This document shows positions 41,529 to 50,057 of a stretch of DNA of 64,000 nt, in pieces (the stretch's first letter is position 1; each line of letters starts with the position of its first letter). The notes under the pieces are model-generated. The model did not search any database, had not been told where the DNA came from, and worked only from the letters and a program-made list of their open reading frames with translations. The translations under genes were made by a program, and so were the position numbers. Source of the stretch: a virus; the IMG/VR virus record IMGVR_UViG_3300031746_000004, positions 41,285 to 105,284 of that record. One strand, given 5' to 3'.

Positions 41529-42991
41529 TGTATTATACTAGAATTGTTTTGCCTGATAACCATAAAATTTTTTGTATCTTCAATCGATTCTTCTAATCCT
41601 TGATAAACACAAATTGCTTGAAAGGGTAAAGTTTTTAAAATATTTATAAGATTTTTAAAATTAATCCAATCAATATTATTTAAAGAATCATCTAAAATTA
41701 TCAATCCGATTTTATTTTGTTGTATTAAAATAGCCAACTTAAACATGACTCCTAAAAAACACTTTTGACCTGTGGATAATTGGTCATATTTTAAAATTTG
41801 TTCATTATCAAAAACTCTAACAAAATCTTTATTAGATGTAAATTCTACTTTAATATTTAAAGGGTTTAATAAATTATTTAAAACAATTGAAAGAGAACTT
41901 AACCATTCCTTTATATATTCTCCTGCAAAAGAATCTAAAACCTTTACTGCTTCGTCATAAATAATAATATCTGCTTTTGTATATTTATAATCTGCGAATT
42001 GAAAAGCATTTTCTAATCTTATTGCTTTTCTTCTTATTTTTTCTATTTTAAAATCTAAATTATTTGTTTTATTTTCTAAATCGGTTAAATATTCTATATC
42101 TCCTGTAATAGATTCTCTTAGAGATTCTATATCTTTATTTAATTGTACTATTTCTTGAGTTAATATAGTCTCTGCCGAATATGATAATTTTTTTCCTATC
42201 TTATCACAAGATGTTTTGAGAATAGGGCAAATTCCTATTTTAGCATTTTTAATTTCTGTATCTTTATAAGTAATAATTCTTTGTTTAGCAGAAATCTCTC
42301 CATTTACTTTCGATAAAGAAGATTGCGTTTCTTTAACTAAGATTAATAATTCTTTTTTATCTAATAATAATTTATTAATACCTATTTTTAAAACTTCTCG
42401 TCTTTTTTCGGAGAGATAATGTTTACATAATTTTTTATCAATCGAAAATCTTTCTCTTTCTACTTTTAGTGTTAATAATCGAGTTCTAATTTGAGTAAAT
42501 ATATCTTCTATAAAAGACATTAAGGATTTCCTGAGAGATACAATACCTAAATCTAATGTATTTATTCCGTTCTTCAAATCGCAACATCTATATTGTCTAA
42601 AGAAATTAATATCTCCAAAATGCTCATTAATAAACTGCTGCTTAATACTTGCAGTATTAGCTTGGACTTCTTCTCCATTATAAAAGACCTGTAACTCACT
42701 TGGTATCTTTCTTATAATTTTAAATGTATCGTTACCTTTTTGTATTACAATTGTAACCTCTGTTTCTTTTTCATCAAATCGAATTAAATCAACTAATTTT
42801 AATCCTTCCTCTACATATCCGTAGAGGCAGAATAAAATAGCACGCAATACTAATGTAGATTTTCCGCTACCGTTGCCCGATTCTGAAGGACTGTCCAAAT
42901 TTTTCCCAGATACTATATTAATCTTATCAAAATCAACCTGAGCTGATTTGATAAGTTGGAGGTTTTGTATTTTTAAGGATTTTATAATCAT
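41525..42991 (-). CDS. Rad50/SbcC-like recombination ATPase (T4 gp46-like)
   Basis: I place the start at the ATG in an ATGA overlap with the previous gene, giving 488 residues. Walker A GNGSGKSTL is at 39-47, a long coiled coil follows, with a CPILKTSC pair near the middle that may be a zinc hook. ABC signature LSTGQKCFLG and Walker B LIILDDSLNNIDW are near the C-terminus. With the gp47-like nuclease two genes upstream it forms the end-resection complex used in phage recombination and repair. Confidence 0.88.
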   Translation of the reverse strand: MIIKSLKIQNLQLIKSAQVDFDKINIVSGKNLDSPSESGNGSGKSTLVLRAILFCLYGYVEEGLKLVDLIRFDEKETEVTIVIQKGNDTFKIIRKIPSELQVFYNGEEVQANTASIKQQFINEHFGDINFFRQYRCCDLKNGINTLDLGIVSLRKSLMSFIEDIFTQIRTRLLTLKVERERFSIDKKLCKHYLSEKRREVLKIGINKLLLDKKELLILVKETQSSLSKVNGEISAKQRIITYKDTEIKNAKIGICPILKTSCDKIGKKLSYSAETILTQEIVQLNKDIESLRESITGDIEYLTDLENKTNNLDFKIEKIRRKAIRLENAFQFADYKYTKADIIIYDEAVKVLDSFAGEYIKEWLSSLSIVLNNLLNPLNIKVEFTSNKDFVRVFDNEQILKYDQLSTGQKCFLGVMFKLAILIQQNKIGLIILDDSLNNIDWINFKNLINILKTLPFQAICVYQGLEESIEDTKNFMVIRQNNSSIIQ

Positions 42992-43380
42992 GTTTGTCTG
43001 GGGTCTCTTCCCCATCGTCTTTCTGTTATAATTTTACCCTGTTCATGAGAAATATTTCCTGTATCTTCTGTTTTTTCTACTATAGGTCTTCCATCTACTG
43101 TTTGTCCTATAATTTTAAATGTTTTAATAATCATTGGTATAGGAGCAACCATTTCAGAATAAAAATCAGCATAATTCATTTCTGGTTCTTGTGCAACTCG
43201 TAATTCTGACTGGTATCTTCCTTCTATTCTAATATTAATAATTGTTCCCTCATCTAATTCTCTATAGTGTTCATGCCCACAATTAGGACAGATAATAATT
43301 TGTCTTTCTGTAATATCTTCAAATTCATAAATTACTTCTTGTTGACAATTGTGGCAAAATTCTTTTTGTCTTAATTTCAT
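42988..43380 (-). CDS. Zinc-ribbon protein between gp46/gp47-like genes
   Basis: The 130-residue protein has a four-Cys ribbon (FCHNCQQEV, CPNCGHEHY) in the first 40 residues. A beta-rich stretch and a flexible charged C-terminus (ITERRWGRDPRQT) follow. It lies between the two recombination nuclease genes, so it may bind DNA or modulate them. No known family. Confidence 0.62.
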   Translation of the reverse strand: MKLRQKEFCHNCQQEVIYEFEDITERQIIICPNCGHEHYRELDEGTIINIRIEGRYQSELRVAQEPEMNYADFYSEMVAPIPMIIKTFKIIGQTVDGRPIVEKTEDTGNISHEQGKIITERRWGRDPRQT

Positions 43381-44367
43381 TTATTCTATCTCTTTCTGTA
43401 GAATTTCCATAATTTTGAGGTCTATTTTTTGATTATTTAAATAATTCCTAAAACTTTCTTTAAAATTTACTATTTCGGTACGTATACTTTTTTCGGTACT
43501 ATCCGAAATAACTTCAAAGTCTGTTTCGTACTTAAATGTCGCAAATTTTGTATCATAATTACGACATAAAGGAAGAAATTCTCTAAAACTAGTGAAATCT
43601 AAGATTTTCACTTTAACCTTTGTTTTTGGGTCTAATTTGTCTAAAGTAGGTATAAGTTCGGATAGGGTCATTCTTATGTTCGAATTTAATGGCTTTTCTC
43701 CTTCGAAATTAGACGATTTAGGTTCTGAAGTGGTATTTAGAGAGTCTAAAACATCATTTTTATATAACTCAAATTGTTTCATAGGGATAGGAGTTTTAAG
43801 AGGTATGAAATCAACCTTTTCTTGAGAAGTATTATAATTAGTAATCAAAGCCACTAATTTATATTTATCTTTGGCTTCATCAAAATTAACAAAACGACAA
43901 CTTCCTAAATGTATTATATTAGGGTCAAAGGAATGTAAATGTCCCAAAAAAATAAGCAAATAATAATTTTTTAAATCTTTTATAGATATTTTAGCACCAT
44001 AATTTTTAGAAGATTCTTTTACAGAAAAATGTCCACAATAAAGATGATTTCCGTCTCTTATTTCTTTTACTATTTCTATATTATGATTAAGAATTCCATA
44101 ATGATTTAGGATTGATTCTTCTTGTGTGGTACTCTCATGACTATCAGCAGCGATTATAGTAATAGGTCGATTTAAATCTCTAATAAATTTTGCAAATAAA
44201 TCTAATTCCAAACTTGATGGTTTCAAACAATCAAAATTATCACCCAATGAAATAATATTCGTAACAGAATATTTGTTACATAATTCGATTATTTCCCGAA
44301 GAATCAAATTACATTCTTTAAGAGAACTCTGATTAATATGTAAATCTCCAAAAATTAAATAAGTCAT
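43381..44367 (-). CDS. Mre11/SbcD-like nuclease (T4 gp47-like)
   Basis: The 328-residue metallophosphoesterase has YLIFGDLHIN, ISLGDNFDC, AADSHESTT (in place of the usual GNHD) , YCGHFSV and FLGHLHSFD. The order matches Mre11-type nucleases. A helical C-terminal part may bind the gp46-like ATPase. Its ATG overlaps the HNH gene upstream, whose codons ATG GAG AAT provide the ribosome site. Confidence 0.86.
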   Translation of the reverse strand: MTYLIFGDLHINQSSLKECNLILREIIELCNKYSVTNIISLGDNFDCLKPSSLELDLFAKFIRDLNRPITIIAADSHESTTQEESILNHYGILNHNIEIVKEIRDGNHLYCGHFSVKESSKNYGAKISIKDLKNYYLLIFLGHLHSFDPNIIHLGSCRFVNFDEAKDKYKLVALITNYNTSQEKVDFIPLKTPIPMKQFELYKNDVLDSLNTTSEPKSSNFEGEKPLNSNIRMTLSELIPTLDKLDPKTKVKVKILDFTSFREFLPLCRNYDTKFATFKYETDFEVISDSTEKSIRTEIVNFKESFRNYLNNQKIDLKIMEILQKEIE

Positions 44368-44930
44368 TTATTCTCCATTAAATATCTAAAATAAGCAAAC
44401 CAATAATCTCTGTTGAAATTAGTTTTAATATGACATTTAAAACAAAGAGTAATTAGATTTTTTCTTTTATCATTTTGTTTATTATAATTAATATGATGTA
44501 CATGTGTTCCTATTTTTTGACATAAGATGCATGTATGATTATCTCTTTTAAGTATTTTTAATCTAATTATATTAAATTTTTTAGTATAAGGTAAATGCCC
44601 CATTCCATGAATATAATTAGGATTCTTTTCTCCCTCGATTGAAAGTCTTGGTTTTTGCATTTTTTGTTTTACTTCAATATTATTCATACAATCTTTAATA
44701 AACTTTTTTTCTTGTTGAGATAATTTTTTATGATTATTATAATTAGGATTATTTTTACCTTTAAAATTACAAATTCCAGTTATAAATCTTCTTTTATTTT
44801 CACAAGAATGACAACGAATAGCAGAGGAGTTCAAACTTAATATTTTTTTACAATTAATGCAGTATTTTGGTAGGTATTTACTACTTTTCCCATGTATAAA
44901 ACAATGATGATTTTTACCAATTTTTTTCAT
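44364..44930 (-). CDS. Free-standing HNH homing endonuclease
   Basis: I choose the ATG six bases after GGAG as the start. The protein has zinc pairs (YCINCKKI, RCHSC), linkers NNPNYNNHK and NPNYIHGMG, and an HNH core (CILCQKIGT, VHHINYNKQNDKRKNL, CFKCHIKTNFNRDYW). The C-terminus YFRYLMENK is almost the same as that of the remnant at 38372. Its last codons carry GGAG for the gp47-like gene. A 65-base AT-rich gap with no gene lies upstream. Confidence 0.87.
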   Translation of the reverse strand: MKKIGKNHHCFIHGKSSKYLPKYCINCKKILSLNSSAIRCHSCENKRRFITGICNFKGKNNPNYNNHKKLSQQEKKFIKDCMNNIEVKQKMQKPRLSIEGEKNPNYIHGMGHLPYTKKFNIIRLKILKRDNHTCILCQKIGTHVHHINYNKQNDKRKNLITLCFKCHIKTNFNRDYWFAYFRYLMENK

Positions 44931-44995
44931 CTTCATCTCCAAATTTTAACAAAGGAATAGGCAAATTATTTAAATCGAGATGGCAAATAACTTGC

Positions 44996-45274
44996 TTAAA
45001 AATCTTCGTTGCGTCTAATTTCTTCGATTTCTTTTTTTGTGAGTTTATCTTTTTCTTTATCACGATTGTCTCCTTTAACTTTAGTAGAAGGATTGATTTT
45101 CCAAGTTTTTCTTGAATTTGAATAAATATCACATGCTTGATTGCATTTAGTACAAGTATAATGACACGTTCCAATTATTTGAGTTTTTGGAGTATCTCCA
45201 AAAAAATCGGGAGACATACTAATTTTTACTTTAGCATTACAACATAAAGATTTTAAATTATTTTTCTTTTTCAT
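44996..45274 (-). CDS. Zinc-ribbon protein
   Basis: ATG at 45274 follows GGAGG by eight bases; the frame is open further upstream but overlaps the previous small gene. The 92-residue product has two Cys pairs (SLCCNAKVKI and CTKCNQACDI) around a beta hairpin, then a charged tail ending in EIEEIRRNEDF. The family resembles short phage zinc ribbons, function unknown. Confidence 0.65.
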   Translation of the reverse strand: MKKKNNLKSLCCNAKVKISMSPDFFGDTPKTQIIGTCHYTCTKCNQACDIYSNSRKTWKINPSTKVKGDNRDKEKDKLTKKEIEEIRRNEDF

Positions 45275-45416
45275 TATCGAATCCTCCAAATATGTCTTTA
45301 AAAAAATCAGGAATATTCTTATCTTGACATTTAGCACATAATCCATTTTTAAGTGCGGTAAAATTATTACATTTTTTACAACAATCTAGATAAAAAACAT
45401 CTTCATTATAAGACAT
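45258..45416 (-). CDS. Small zinc-finger protein (52 aa)
   Basis: ATG at 45416 overlaps the RNA ligase stop region and follows AAAGGA. The product has CCKKC and CAKC pairs (VFYLDCCKKCNNFTALKNGL then CAKCQDK) and an acidic Phe-rich tail (IPDFFKDIFGGFDNEKEK). Its tail codons GGA GGA provide the site of the next gene. Confidence 0.62.
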   Translation of the reverse strand: MSYNEDVFYLDCCKKCNNFTALKNGLCAKCQDKNIPDFFKDIFGGFDNEKEK

Positions 45417-45981
45417 CTTTTCCTTTGTTATCATTTAAAATAGTTTTTTTAAAATAAACATTAGCAGATTTATGACAAATAATAATTCCTTCGGGATTCG
45501 CAAATCTAGTTGAAGATGAAGCATAACTTCCTGTATTTTTTAAATTAGTCAAAACGTTTTCTATTTGAAAAGTATCAAATATTCCTTCATAAAGAATAGG
45601 TACGACATAACAACATTCAGGACAGTATTCTTGTTTATCTTTTAGAGGAATATCTTTATCTTTTATCCACCTACTAACATTAAATAAAGAAAATCTTTTT
45701 TCTTGTAAATTATACCCTCTTTGTATTTCCTTGCCCCAAAACTCTCCATAATGATAACCTTTACCTAATTTTAATAATTCTTCTTTATTATCCATTACCC
45801 AATGCCAAAATCCATGATTATCGTTATGGTCGTCTAACCATTTATTTTTACTTCCTGCATAAATATTATTATTTTCATCGATAAAGATAAGTCCGCATGT
45901 GCCATCAATTTTTTCTGTAATGATAATATCTCTACTTAATCTTGGTATTTTAGGGAATCCTCTAAATTCTGGTAATATCAT
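45406..45981 (-). CDS. RNA ligase (Rnl2-like nucleotidyltransferase)
   Basis: The 191-residue protein carries the covalent-nucleotidyltransferase motifs: I in TEKIDGT (Lys24 as the AMP acceptor), IIIa-like in YHYGEFWGKEIQRGY, IV in EGIIICH and V in VYFKKTI near the end. It lacks a C-terminal domain, so it is a minimal RNA ligase. It probably seals nicked RNA, perhaps tRNAs cleaved by host defence, together with the P-loop kinase at 39180. Coupled to the upstream gene by ATGA. Confidence 0.82.
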   Translation of the reverse strand: MILPEFRGFPKIPRLSRDIIITEKIDGTCGLIFIDENNNIYAGSKNKWLDDHNDNHGFWHWVMDNKEELLKLGKGYHYGEFWGKEIQRGYNLQEKRFSLFNVSRWIKDKDIPLKDKQEYCPECCYVVPILYEGIFDTFQIENVLTNLKNTGSYASSSTRFANPEGIIICHKSANVYFKKTILNDNKGKDVL

Positions 45982-46280
45982 TTGATTTCCTTTTTTCTAG
46001 GAGAAGAATTATAAATATTCATAATTTCTTCAGTAACTTTATTTAAATTTTGTAATCTTAATTCAAATATTTTATCCATAATCATTTTACATGTAGGGCA
46101 AATTTGTTTTATTTCTTTCTTTACATACTTTATATAACATTCGTAAGCACTATAATAATTATTTATATCTTCATATTTCTTAGGGTCTGGAGAAGGATTT
46201 TCTAGAGAAGAACTATATAATGTATGAAAATTATTTTCTTTTAGGGGTTGCGAACACAAATCGCAGTAATTGATGAGCAT
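45978..46280 (-). CDS. Cys-pair protein of unknown function
   Basis: The 100-residue protein has CDLC near the start and CPTC in the middle with a helical region between (YYSAYECYIKYVKKEIKQIC) and after. This could form a split zinc site. It is encoded directly before the RNA ligase in the same operon. No known family. Confidence 0.6.
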   Translation of the reverse strand: MLINYCDLCSQPLKENNFHTLYSSSLENPSPDPKKYEDINNYYSAYECYIKYVKKEIKQICPTCKMIMDKIFELRLQNLNKVTEEIMNIYNSSPRKKEIK

Positions 46281-46297
46281 AAAATTTTATCCTTTCT

Positions 46298-46669
46298 TTA
46301 TAATCTACGTCTAATACTATTTGGTAAAATAGAATTGATTGTGTATAATATTATATTAGGTTTTTTAAAATGAGATAATCCTCTACATCTATAGGGATAA
46401 TATTTATAAATTTGCCACCATAAATCTATCATACAAATTAATGCTAAAATACTAGAAATCATAATAAAGAAATCTTTAATAATAAATCCATATCCTAATT
46501 TCACAAAATCATTTATTAAAGCAAAATTAATGAAACGCCTCGACATAGATTTAGCGGATTTTACTTTTTGAATTTTACGTGCTTGAATAGAATATTTTAA
46601 AGCATCGAATATGCTAGTAATTACTAATAATCCACCTAAAATATCTTTTAAAGTTATATAATTAAACAT
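46298..46669 (-). CDS. Membrane protein, PQ-loop/SWEET-like pattern
   Basis: The 123-residue protein has about three membrane segments with FDALKYSIQARKIQKVKSAK followed by SMSRRFINFALINDFVKLGY. That pattern resembles one three-helix bundle of PQ-loop or SemiSWEET proteins, though the PQ itself is replaced. A dimer could form a small transporter. This is a tentative call. The start overlaps the previous small gene. Confidence 0.5.
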   Translation of the reverse strand: MFNYITLKDILGGLLVITSIFDALKYSIQARKIQKVKSAKSMSRRFINFALINDFVKLGYGFIIKDFFIMISSILALICMIDLWWQIYKYYPYRCRGLSHFKKPNIILYTINSILPNSIRRRL

Positions 46670-46835
46670 TCCATTCCCTGCCTTTTTTTAATCCTGGTTT
46701 AAAATTATTAAAAATACATTTCATTTTTTCTTTCCCTGATTTAAGAATAACTTTTTTCCAAAAAATACAAGCTGGGCACATAACTTCGGAGGTTTCTTCT
46801 ATTTCTATTTTCCATCTGGGACAATATTTTAACAT
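46662..46835 (-). CDS. Small CxxC protein (57 aa)
   Basis: ATG at 46835 opens a 57-codon frame: MLKYCPRWKIEIEETSEVMC, then PACIFWKKVI and a basic tail. The Cys residues (C5, C20, C23) suggest a small metal site. The upstream ribosome site is weak, but its end overlaps the next gene start with AGGCAGGGA. Function unknown. Confidence 0.55.
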   Translation of the reverse strand: MLKYCPRWKIEIEETSEVMCPACIFWKKVILKSGKEKMKCIFNNFKPGLKKGREWNV

Positions 46836-46851
46836 TTTTTATCACTTTTGG

Positions 46852-46876
46852 GAGAGTGCGGTTTCCCAACACTCTC
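46852..46876 (-). terminator. Hairpin after the 46884 gene
   Basis: GAGAGTG and CACTCTC form a perfect 7-bp stem around an 11-base loop, eight bases after the stop of the upstream minus-strand gene. It is followed on the minus strand by CCAAAAGTGAT without a T tract. The layout (A-rich spacer, GA-rich stem, CCCAAAA) matches the hairpins after the plus-strand structural genes. Confidence 0.5.
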
Positions 46877-46883
46877 ATTTTTA

Positions 46884-47057
46884 TTACTTTTTGGGAGGTT
46901 GTTGTTCTTCTTTTCTAACGCCACCCATTTGATTTGTTCTAATCGAAACCAATAACTTTAAAATTATTCTCATAACCTTTACTAATTTAGCTATATCACT
47001 AATTTCTTCTTTACAAATAGCTTCGTAATCGTCGAATGCACCTTTAGCTGTAATCAC
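46884..47057 (-). CDS. Internal GTG-start protein (57 aa)
   Basis: AAAAAGGAGG lies eight bases before an in-frame GTG at 47057. The product is FDDYEAICKEEISDIAKLVK, then an amphipathic VMRIILKLLVSIRTNQ helix and a PP-rich basic tail. The site is much stronger than that of the longer form, so this may be the true gene product. Confidence 0.6.
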   Translation of the reverse strand: MITAKGAFDDYEAICKEEISDIAKLVKVMRIILKLLVSIRTNQMGGVRKEEQQPPKK

Positions 47058-47240
47058 TTTATTTTCCTCCTTTTTTATATTTATTATTTCTTTGTTACAT
47101 TCAGATAGACGTATGCTGCCATTCCTCCTATTACTATTCCTAATATTAAACCTAATATCAGACCTAATATGAACATTATTTTCATCCTCCTTTTTAATTT
47201 GATTAAATTTATCTTGTAATTTTTCTTGCCAATTATTCAT
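46884..47240 (-). CDS. Composite ORF with helical ends (118 aa)
   Basis: The frame starts in an overlap with the RuvC-like gene (MNNWQEKLQDKFNQIKKEDE). Its middle part (VHIRSDIRFNIRNSNRRNG) is the shadow of a membrane micro-gene read in another frame, and its C-terminal half restarts at a well-placed GTG (47057). The full-length product may not be the main one. It contains no recognised family, only a helical C-terminal region (EISDIAKLVKVMRIILKLLV). Confidence 0.45.
   Translation of the reverse strand: MNNWQEKLQDKFNQIKKEDENNVHIRSDIRFNIRNSNRRNGSIRLSECNKEIINIKKEENKVITAKGAFDDYEAICKEEISDIAKLVKVMRIILKLLVSIRTNQMGGVRKEEQQPPKK
47084..47176 (-). CDS. Nested single-span membrane micro-protein (30 aa)
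   Basis: ATG at 47176 follows AAAGGAGGATGAAAATA, an excellent site. The 30-residue product is one Gly-Leu-Ile repeat membrane helix (MFILGLILGLILGIVIGGMA) with a short YVYLNVTKK tail. It is read in a different frame from the ORF that contains it. The GxxxG pattern suggests helix packing, as in holin- or pinholin-like proteins, but that is a guess. Confidence 0.65.
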   Translation of the reverse strand: MFILGLILGLILGIVIGGMAAYVYLNVTKK

Positions 47241-47799
47241 CTTTTAATCCGTATAATGATAACAATAAAGAATCTGTAATGTTATCGTCTGTTTCTTTCG
47301 TATTGAATATATTATTTATCCAATCTATAATTTCTTTTTTCTTTTCAACTTTTTTAGTATCTCTTTTTAATTGAGATTTAAATCCTACTTCCTTTCTAGC
47401 AGTTATTGCGAATACTATTTTTATAGTTTCGAACGAATCATATAATTCAGAAAAACAGATTCCGCACATAGCCTTTAATTGACCGAAAGAATAACTATTA
47501 AATCCCAAATAAGAATTTTCTAAGACTAATATAGAATTCTTTTTAGGTTTTATTTTTAATTTAAATTCTCTTATAAATTTTAGCATAAATTCTAATTTTT
47601 CAATATATTTTTCTGATTTTTCGTCGTCTTTATTTAAAATAGGTATTCTAAAAATAAAAGTACTAATACTTAAAGTTTTATTATTGGTTTCTAAAATAGA
47701 TAAACCTGTTGTACTAGCAATATCTACCCCTAAAACGTATGAATTTCTTTTAATTTTAAATCCTAATTTATTTTCTAATTGTTTAATTTGTATTCTCAT
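47233..47799 (-). CDS. RuvC-like Holliday junction resolvase
   Basis: This 188-residue RNase H-fold nuclease has acidic residues in the order of RuvC: LGVDIASTTGLSIL (Asp26), SILVLENSYLG (Glu) and KETDDNITDSLLLSLYG (Asp pair). It should cut four-way junctions in recombination or before packaging. Its start overlaps the polymerase stop (TAATG). Confidence 0.82.
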   Translation of the reverse strand: MRIQIKQLENKLGFKIKRNSYVLGVDIASTTGLSILETNNKTLSISTFIFRIPILNKDDEKSEKYIEKLEFMLKFIREFKLKIKPKKNSILVLENSYLGFNSYSFGQLKAMCGICFSELYDSFETIKIVFAITARKEVGFKSQLKRDTKKVEKKKEIIDWINNIFNTKETDDNITDSLLLSLYGLKDE

Positions 47800-50057
47800 T
47801 AGAATAATTTCCCTTGTTTTAAATTTATTTTATTTGAAGATAAACTTGTCCACTTCATAGCCTCAAAAATTTTATCTACTTTACTATCTATATTTCTTTC
47901 TATTACTTTATTCCAATCTATATTTTTAATATGTTCTTGTTTATCGTTATCAAACGCTAAAACATCTTTTTTTATAAATTTTTCTGAACTCATTTCTTCT
48001 TTAATTCCTGTTATTTTATTTTTTCGAGTTCTACTTGATTTTCTTATAGATTCTCCAAAATCTTCTATAAAAATATAGTAAAATATATCTCCCGCAGACT
48101 TATCAAAATTAATAATTTCTTTTGTATATTCTAAAGCTCTTACAAAAATAGGAGGACTTTTATATATTTTATTAGAACTTATCTTACAAGGAAAACCTAT
48201 ATTTATAAGAGATTCTTTTTTAATCGCTTCTTTTTGTAAGGCGATAAATTCCATAATCGCTTCTTTAGATTCTTCGTTTAAAATTTTTTCTATTAAAGTA
48301 TTTTGAAATTCTTGCATAAATTTGGTACTATCTTTACGTTTTACTTCGATTCCTTTTATTTCTTCTTTTAATCCTGTTTTTGTCTTTAAATATCCTTTGT
48401 AATGGCAAAGTGCTACTATTAACAATCTATCGAATTGTCCTTCTAAATCAAATTCTATACCTATTTGTTCTTTATTATATCTATCTTTAGCCCATTTATT
48501 AACTAATTCATTTAATAAATCTTTCGGATTTTCTTCTGCTTCTATAAATACAGAATCAGTATCGATATAAATAACTTTAATTCCTTTATCTTGTAATTGT
48601 TCTTCTACATAATGCAATAAATCCCTAATTAAAAAAGTAATAGAACTTGCTACTTTCGTATTAAATAATCTAAATATTTTTAATGCACAAACTCCAAAAA
48701 GAGAATTAACTACACCTTTTACTGCGTCGTATTTGATTTGTAAATCTTTATATTCTTCGCTTTCGGGATTTAGAGATTTTAATAATTTTTTTAATTCGTC
48801 TTTTTTATTAATTAATTTTCTTGCTAAAGAAGGTAATAAAGTATTATTATTTTGGACAAATCTTACGTTATTTATTTCTATACCTTCGTTTAATCTAATA
48901 TTAGAGGTATCTAAACAAAAATTAATTATAGTTGCTGGATATGCAGAACTTAAATCTAATTTCCATAGATTTTTATACAAACCTGTATCGCACCTGCGAT
49001 ATGCCCCTTCAAAAGTTTCTTCTTCGGATTCTAAATCGTAATGTTTATTAGGTAATATTATTCCTTTTATTTTAGCTTCCGAAAGTAACATCATATCTAA
49101 AATTTTAGAATTCCAAGTTAAATCTTCCCAATTAGCTTTCGACATTCGTCTTAATTCGTCGTAATAATCTATAATTTTTTTTATTTTTTCTATTTCTATC
49201 ATTCTACGAACGTCGTTTATATTTTTTTCTTTAATCTTTTCAGATAATATACTAAAATCTATTTTATCATAAGTTGTTTCTTTTAATTCTTCTTGAGCTA
49301 TTGCATCTAAAGAATAATGTATTTTTGTTCTATAAATTTTTTTATAAAAATCTAAATAATCGCATATACTCAATCCAGCAGGTACTAAATTAGAATTTTC
49401 GTCTTTTGAATTTCCTAAATATTTAATTTGATTAATAGGACTTAATGTTGTTGCTAATTCGCTTCCAAATAATTTTTTATATCGGGCACAAAGATAACGC
49501 CAATCGAATTCAATAAAATTCCAACCTAATAATAAATCAAATTGTTCTTTACGAATAAAATTAATAAAGTCATTTAATAAAGATTTTTCTGGTTCATCCC
49601 AATTAGGAACAGTAATTCTGGGGTCTAAATAATCTTTTAAATAAAAAGTCTTAATTTCTCCAGTATAAGAATTAGAACAAGAAATACATGAAATCGGCTG
49701 TTCTGGGTAGAGATAATTTGGCAATGCTTTAGTAAGAACCTCGATATCAACAAAAGAATATTTTAAATCTGCTTTACCAAAAGAAGTTATCTTATCTATA
49801 ATATAACGTTTAGTAAATAAAACATCGGCTTCATAAGAATTTTCATCTCTGCGATTCTTTACATCAGAAGGACGAGAACAAAGGACTTTATTAACTTTTT
49901 TATTGTCTATTGTTTTAAAAATTCCAGTAGGCGAGACTTGATAGAAATAAGGAAAGAAAGTTTTATCCTTAAACAAAGAAAGAGTTTTTCCGATTCTATG
50001 CCACACATAAATTTCTCTTCCCACATTAGCAATATTACAAACGTTAAAGTTTAACAT
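47799..50057 (-). CDS. Family B DNA polymerase with 3'-5' exonuclease
   Basis: The 752-residue protein carries exonuclease motifs FVDIE (102-106), LLGWNFIEFDWRYL and YSLDAIAQEEL, then polymerase motifs A (WKLDLSSAYPATII), B (KYDAVKGVVNSLFGV) and C (YIDTDSVFIE). All catalytic Asp residues are present. It is the replicative polymerase. Its size is near the short end for phage family B enzymes. Confidence 0.95.
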   Translation of the reverse strand: MLNFNVCNIANVGREIYVWHRIGKTLSLFKDKTFFPYFYQVSPTGIFKTIDNKKVNKVLCSRPSDVKNRRDENSYEADVLFTKRYIIDKITSFGKADLKYSFVDIEVLTKALPNYLYPEQPISCISCSNSYTGEIKTFYLKDYLDPRITVPNWDEPEKSLLNDFINFIRKEQFDLLLGWNFIEFDWRYLCARYKKLFGSELATTLSPINQIKYLGNSKDENSNLVPAGLSICDYLDFYKKIYRTKIHYSLDAIAQEELKETTYDKIDFSILSEKIKEKNINDVRRMIEIEKIKKIIDYYDELRRMSKANWEDLTWNSKILDMMLLSEAKIKGIILPNKHYDLESEEETFEGAYRRCDTGLYKNLWKLDLSSAYPATIINFCLDTSNIRLNEGIEINNVRFVQNNNTLLPSLARKLINKKDELKKLLKSLNPESEEYKDLQIKYDAVKGVVNSLFGVCALKIFRLFNTKVASSITFLIRDLLHYVEEQLQDKGIKVIYIDTDSVFIEAEENPKDLLNELVNKWAKDRYNKEQIGIEFDLEGQFDRLLIVALCHYKGYLKTKTGLKEEIKGIEVKRKDSTKFMQEFQNTLIEKILNEESKEAIMEFIALQKEAIKKESLINIGFPCKISSNKIYKSPPIFVRALEYTKEIINFDKSAGDIFYYIFIEDFGESIRKSSRTRKNKITGIKEEMSSEKFIKKDVLAFDNDKQEHIKNIDWNKVIERNIDSKVDKIFEAMKWTSLSSNKINLKQGKLF

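Noticed and set aside
43592-43825. Plus-strand open frames inside the minus-strand genes (for example here, at 48733 and at 51842)
   Set aside because: They run antisense to strongly supported genes, lack good ribosome sites and have compositions typical of shadow frames.
44914-45174. Minus-strand frame ending KFGDEDEKNW across the zinc-ribbon gene
   Set aside because: It overlaps the better supported zinc-ribbon gene in another frame and has no good start signal; its end looks protein-like but may be chance or an old fragment.
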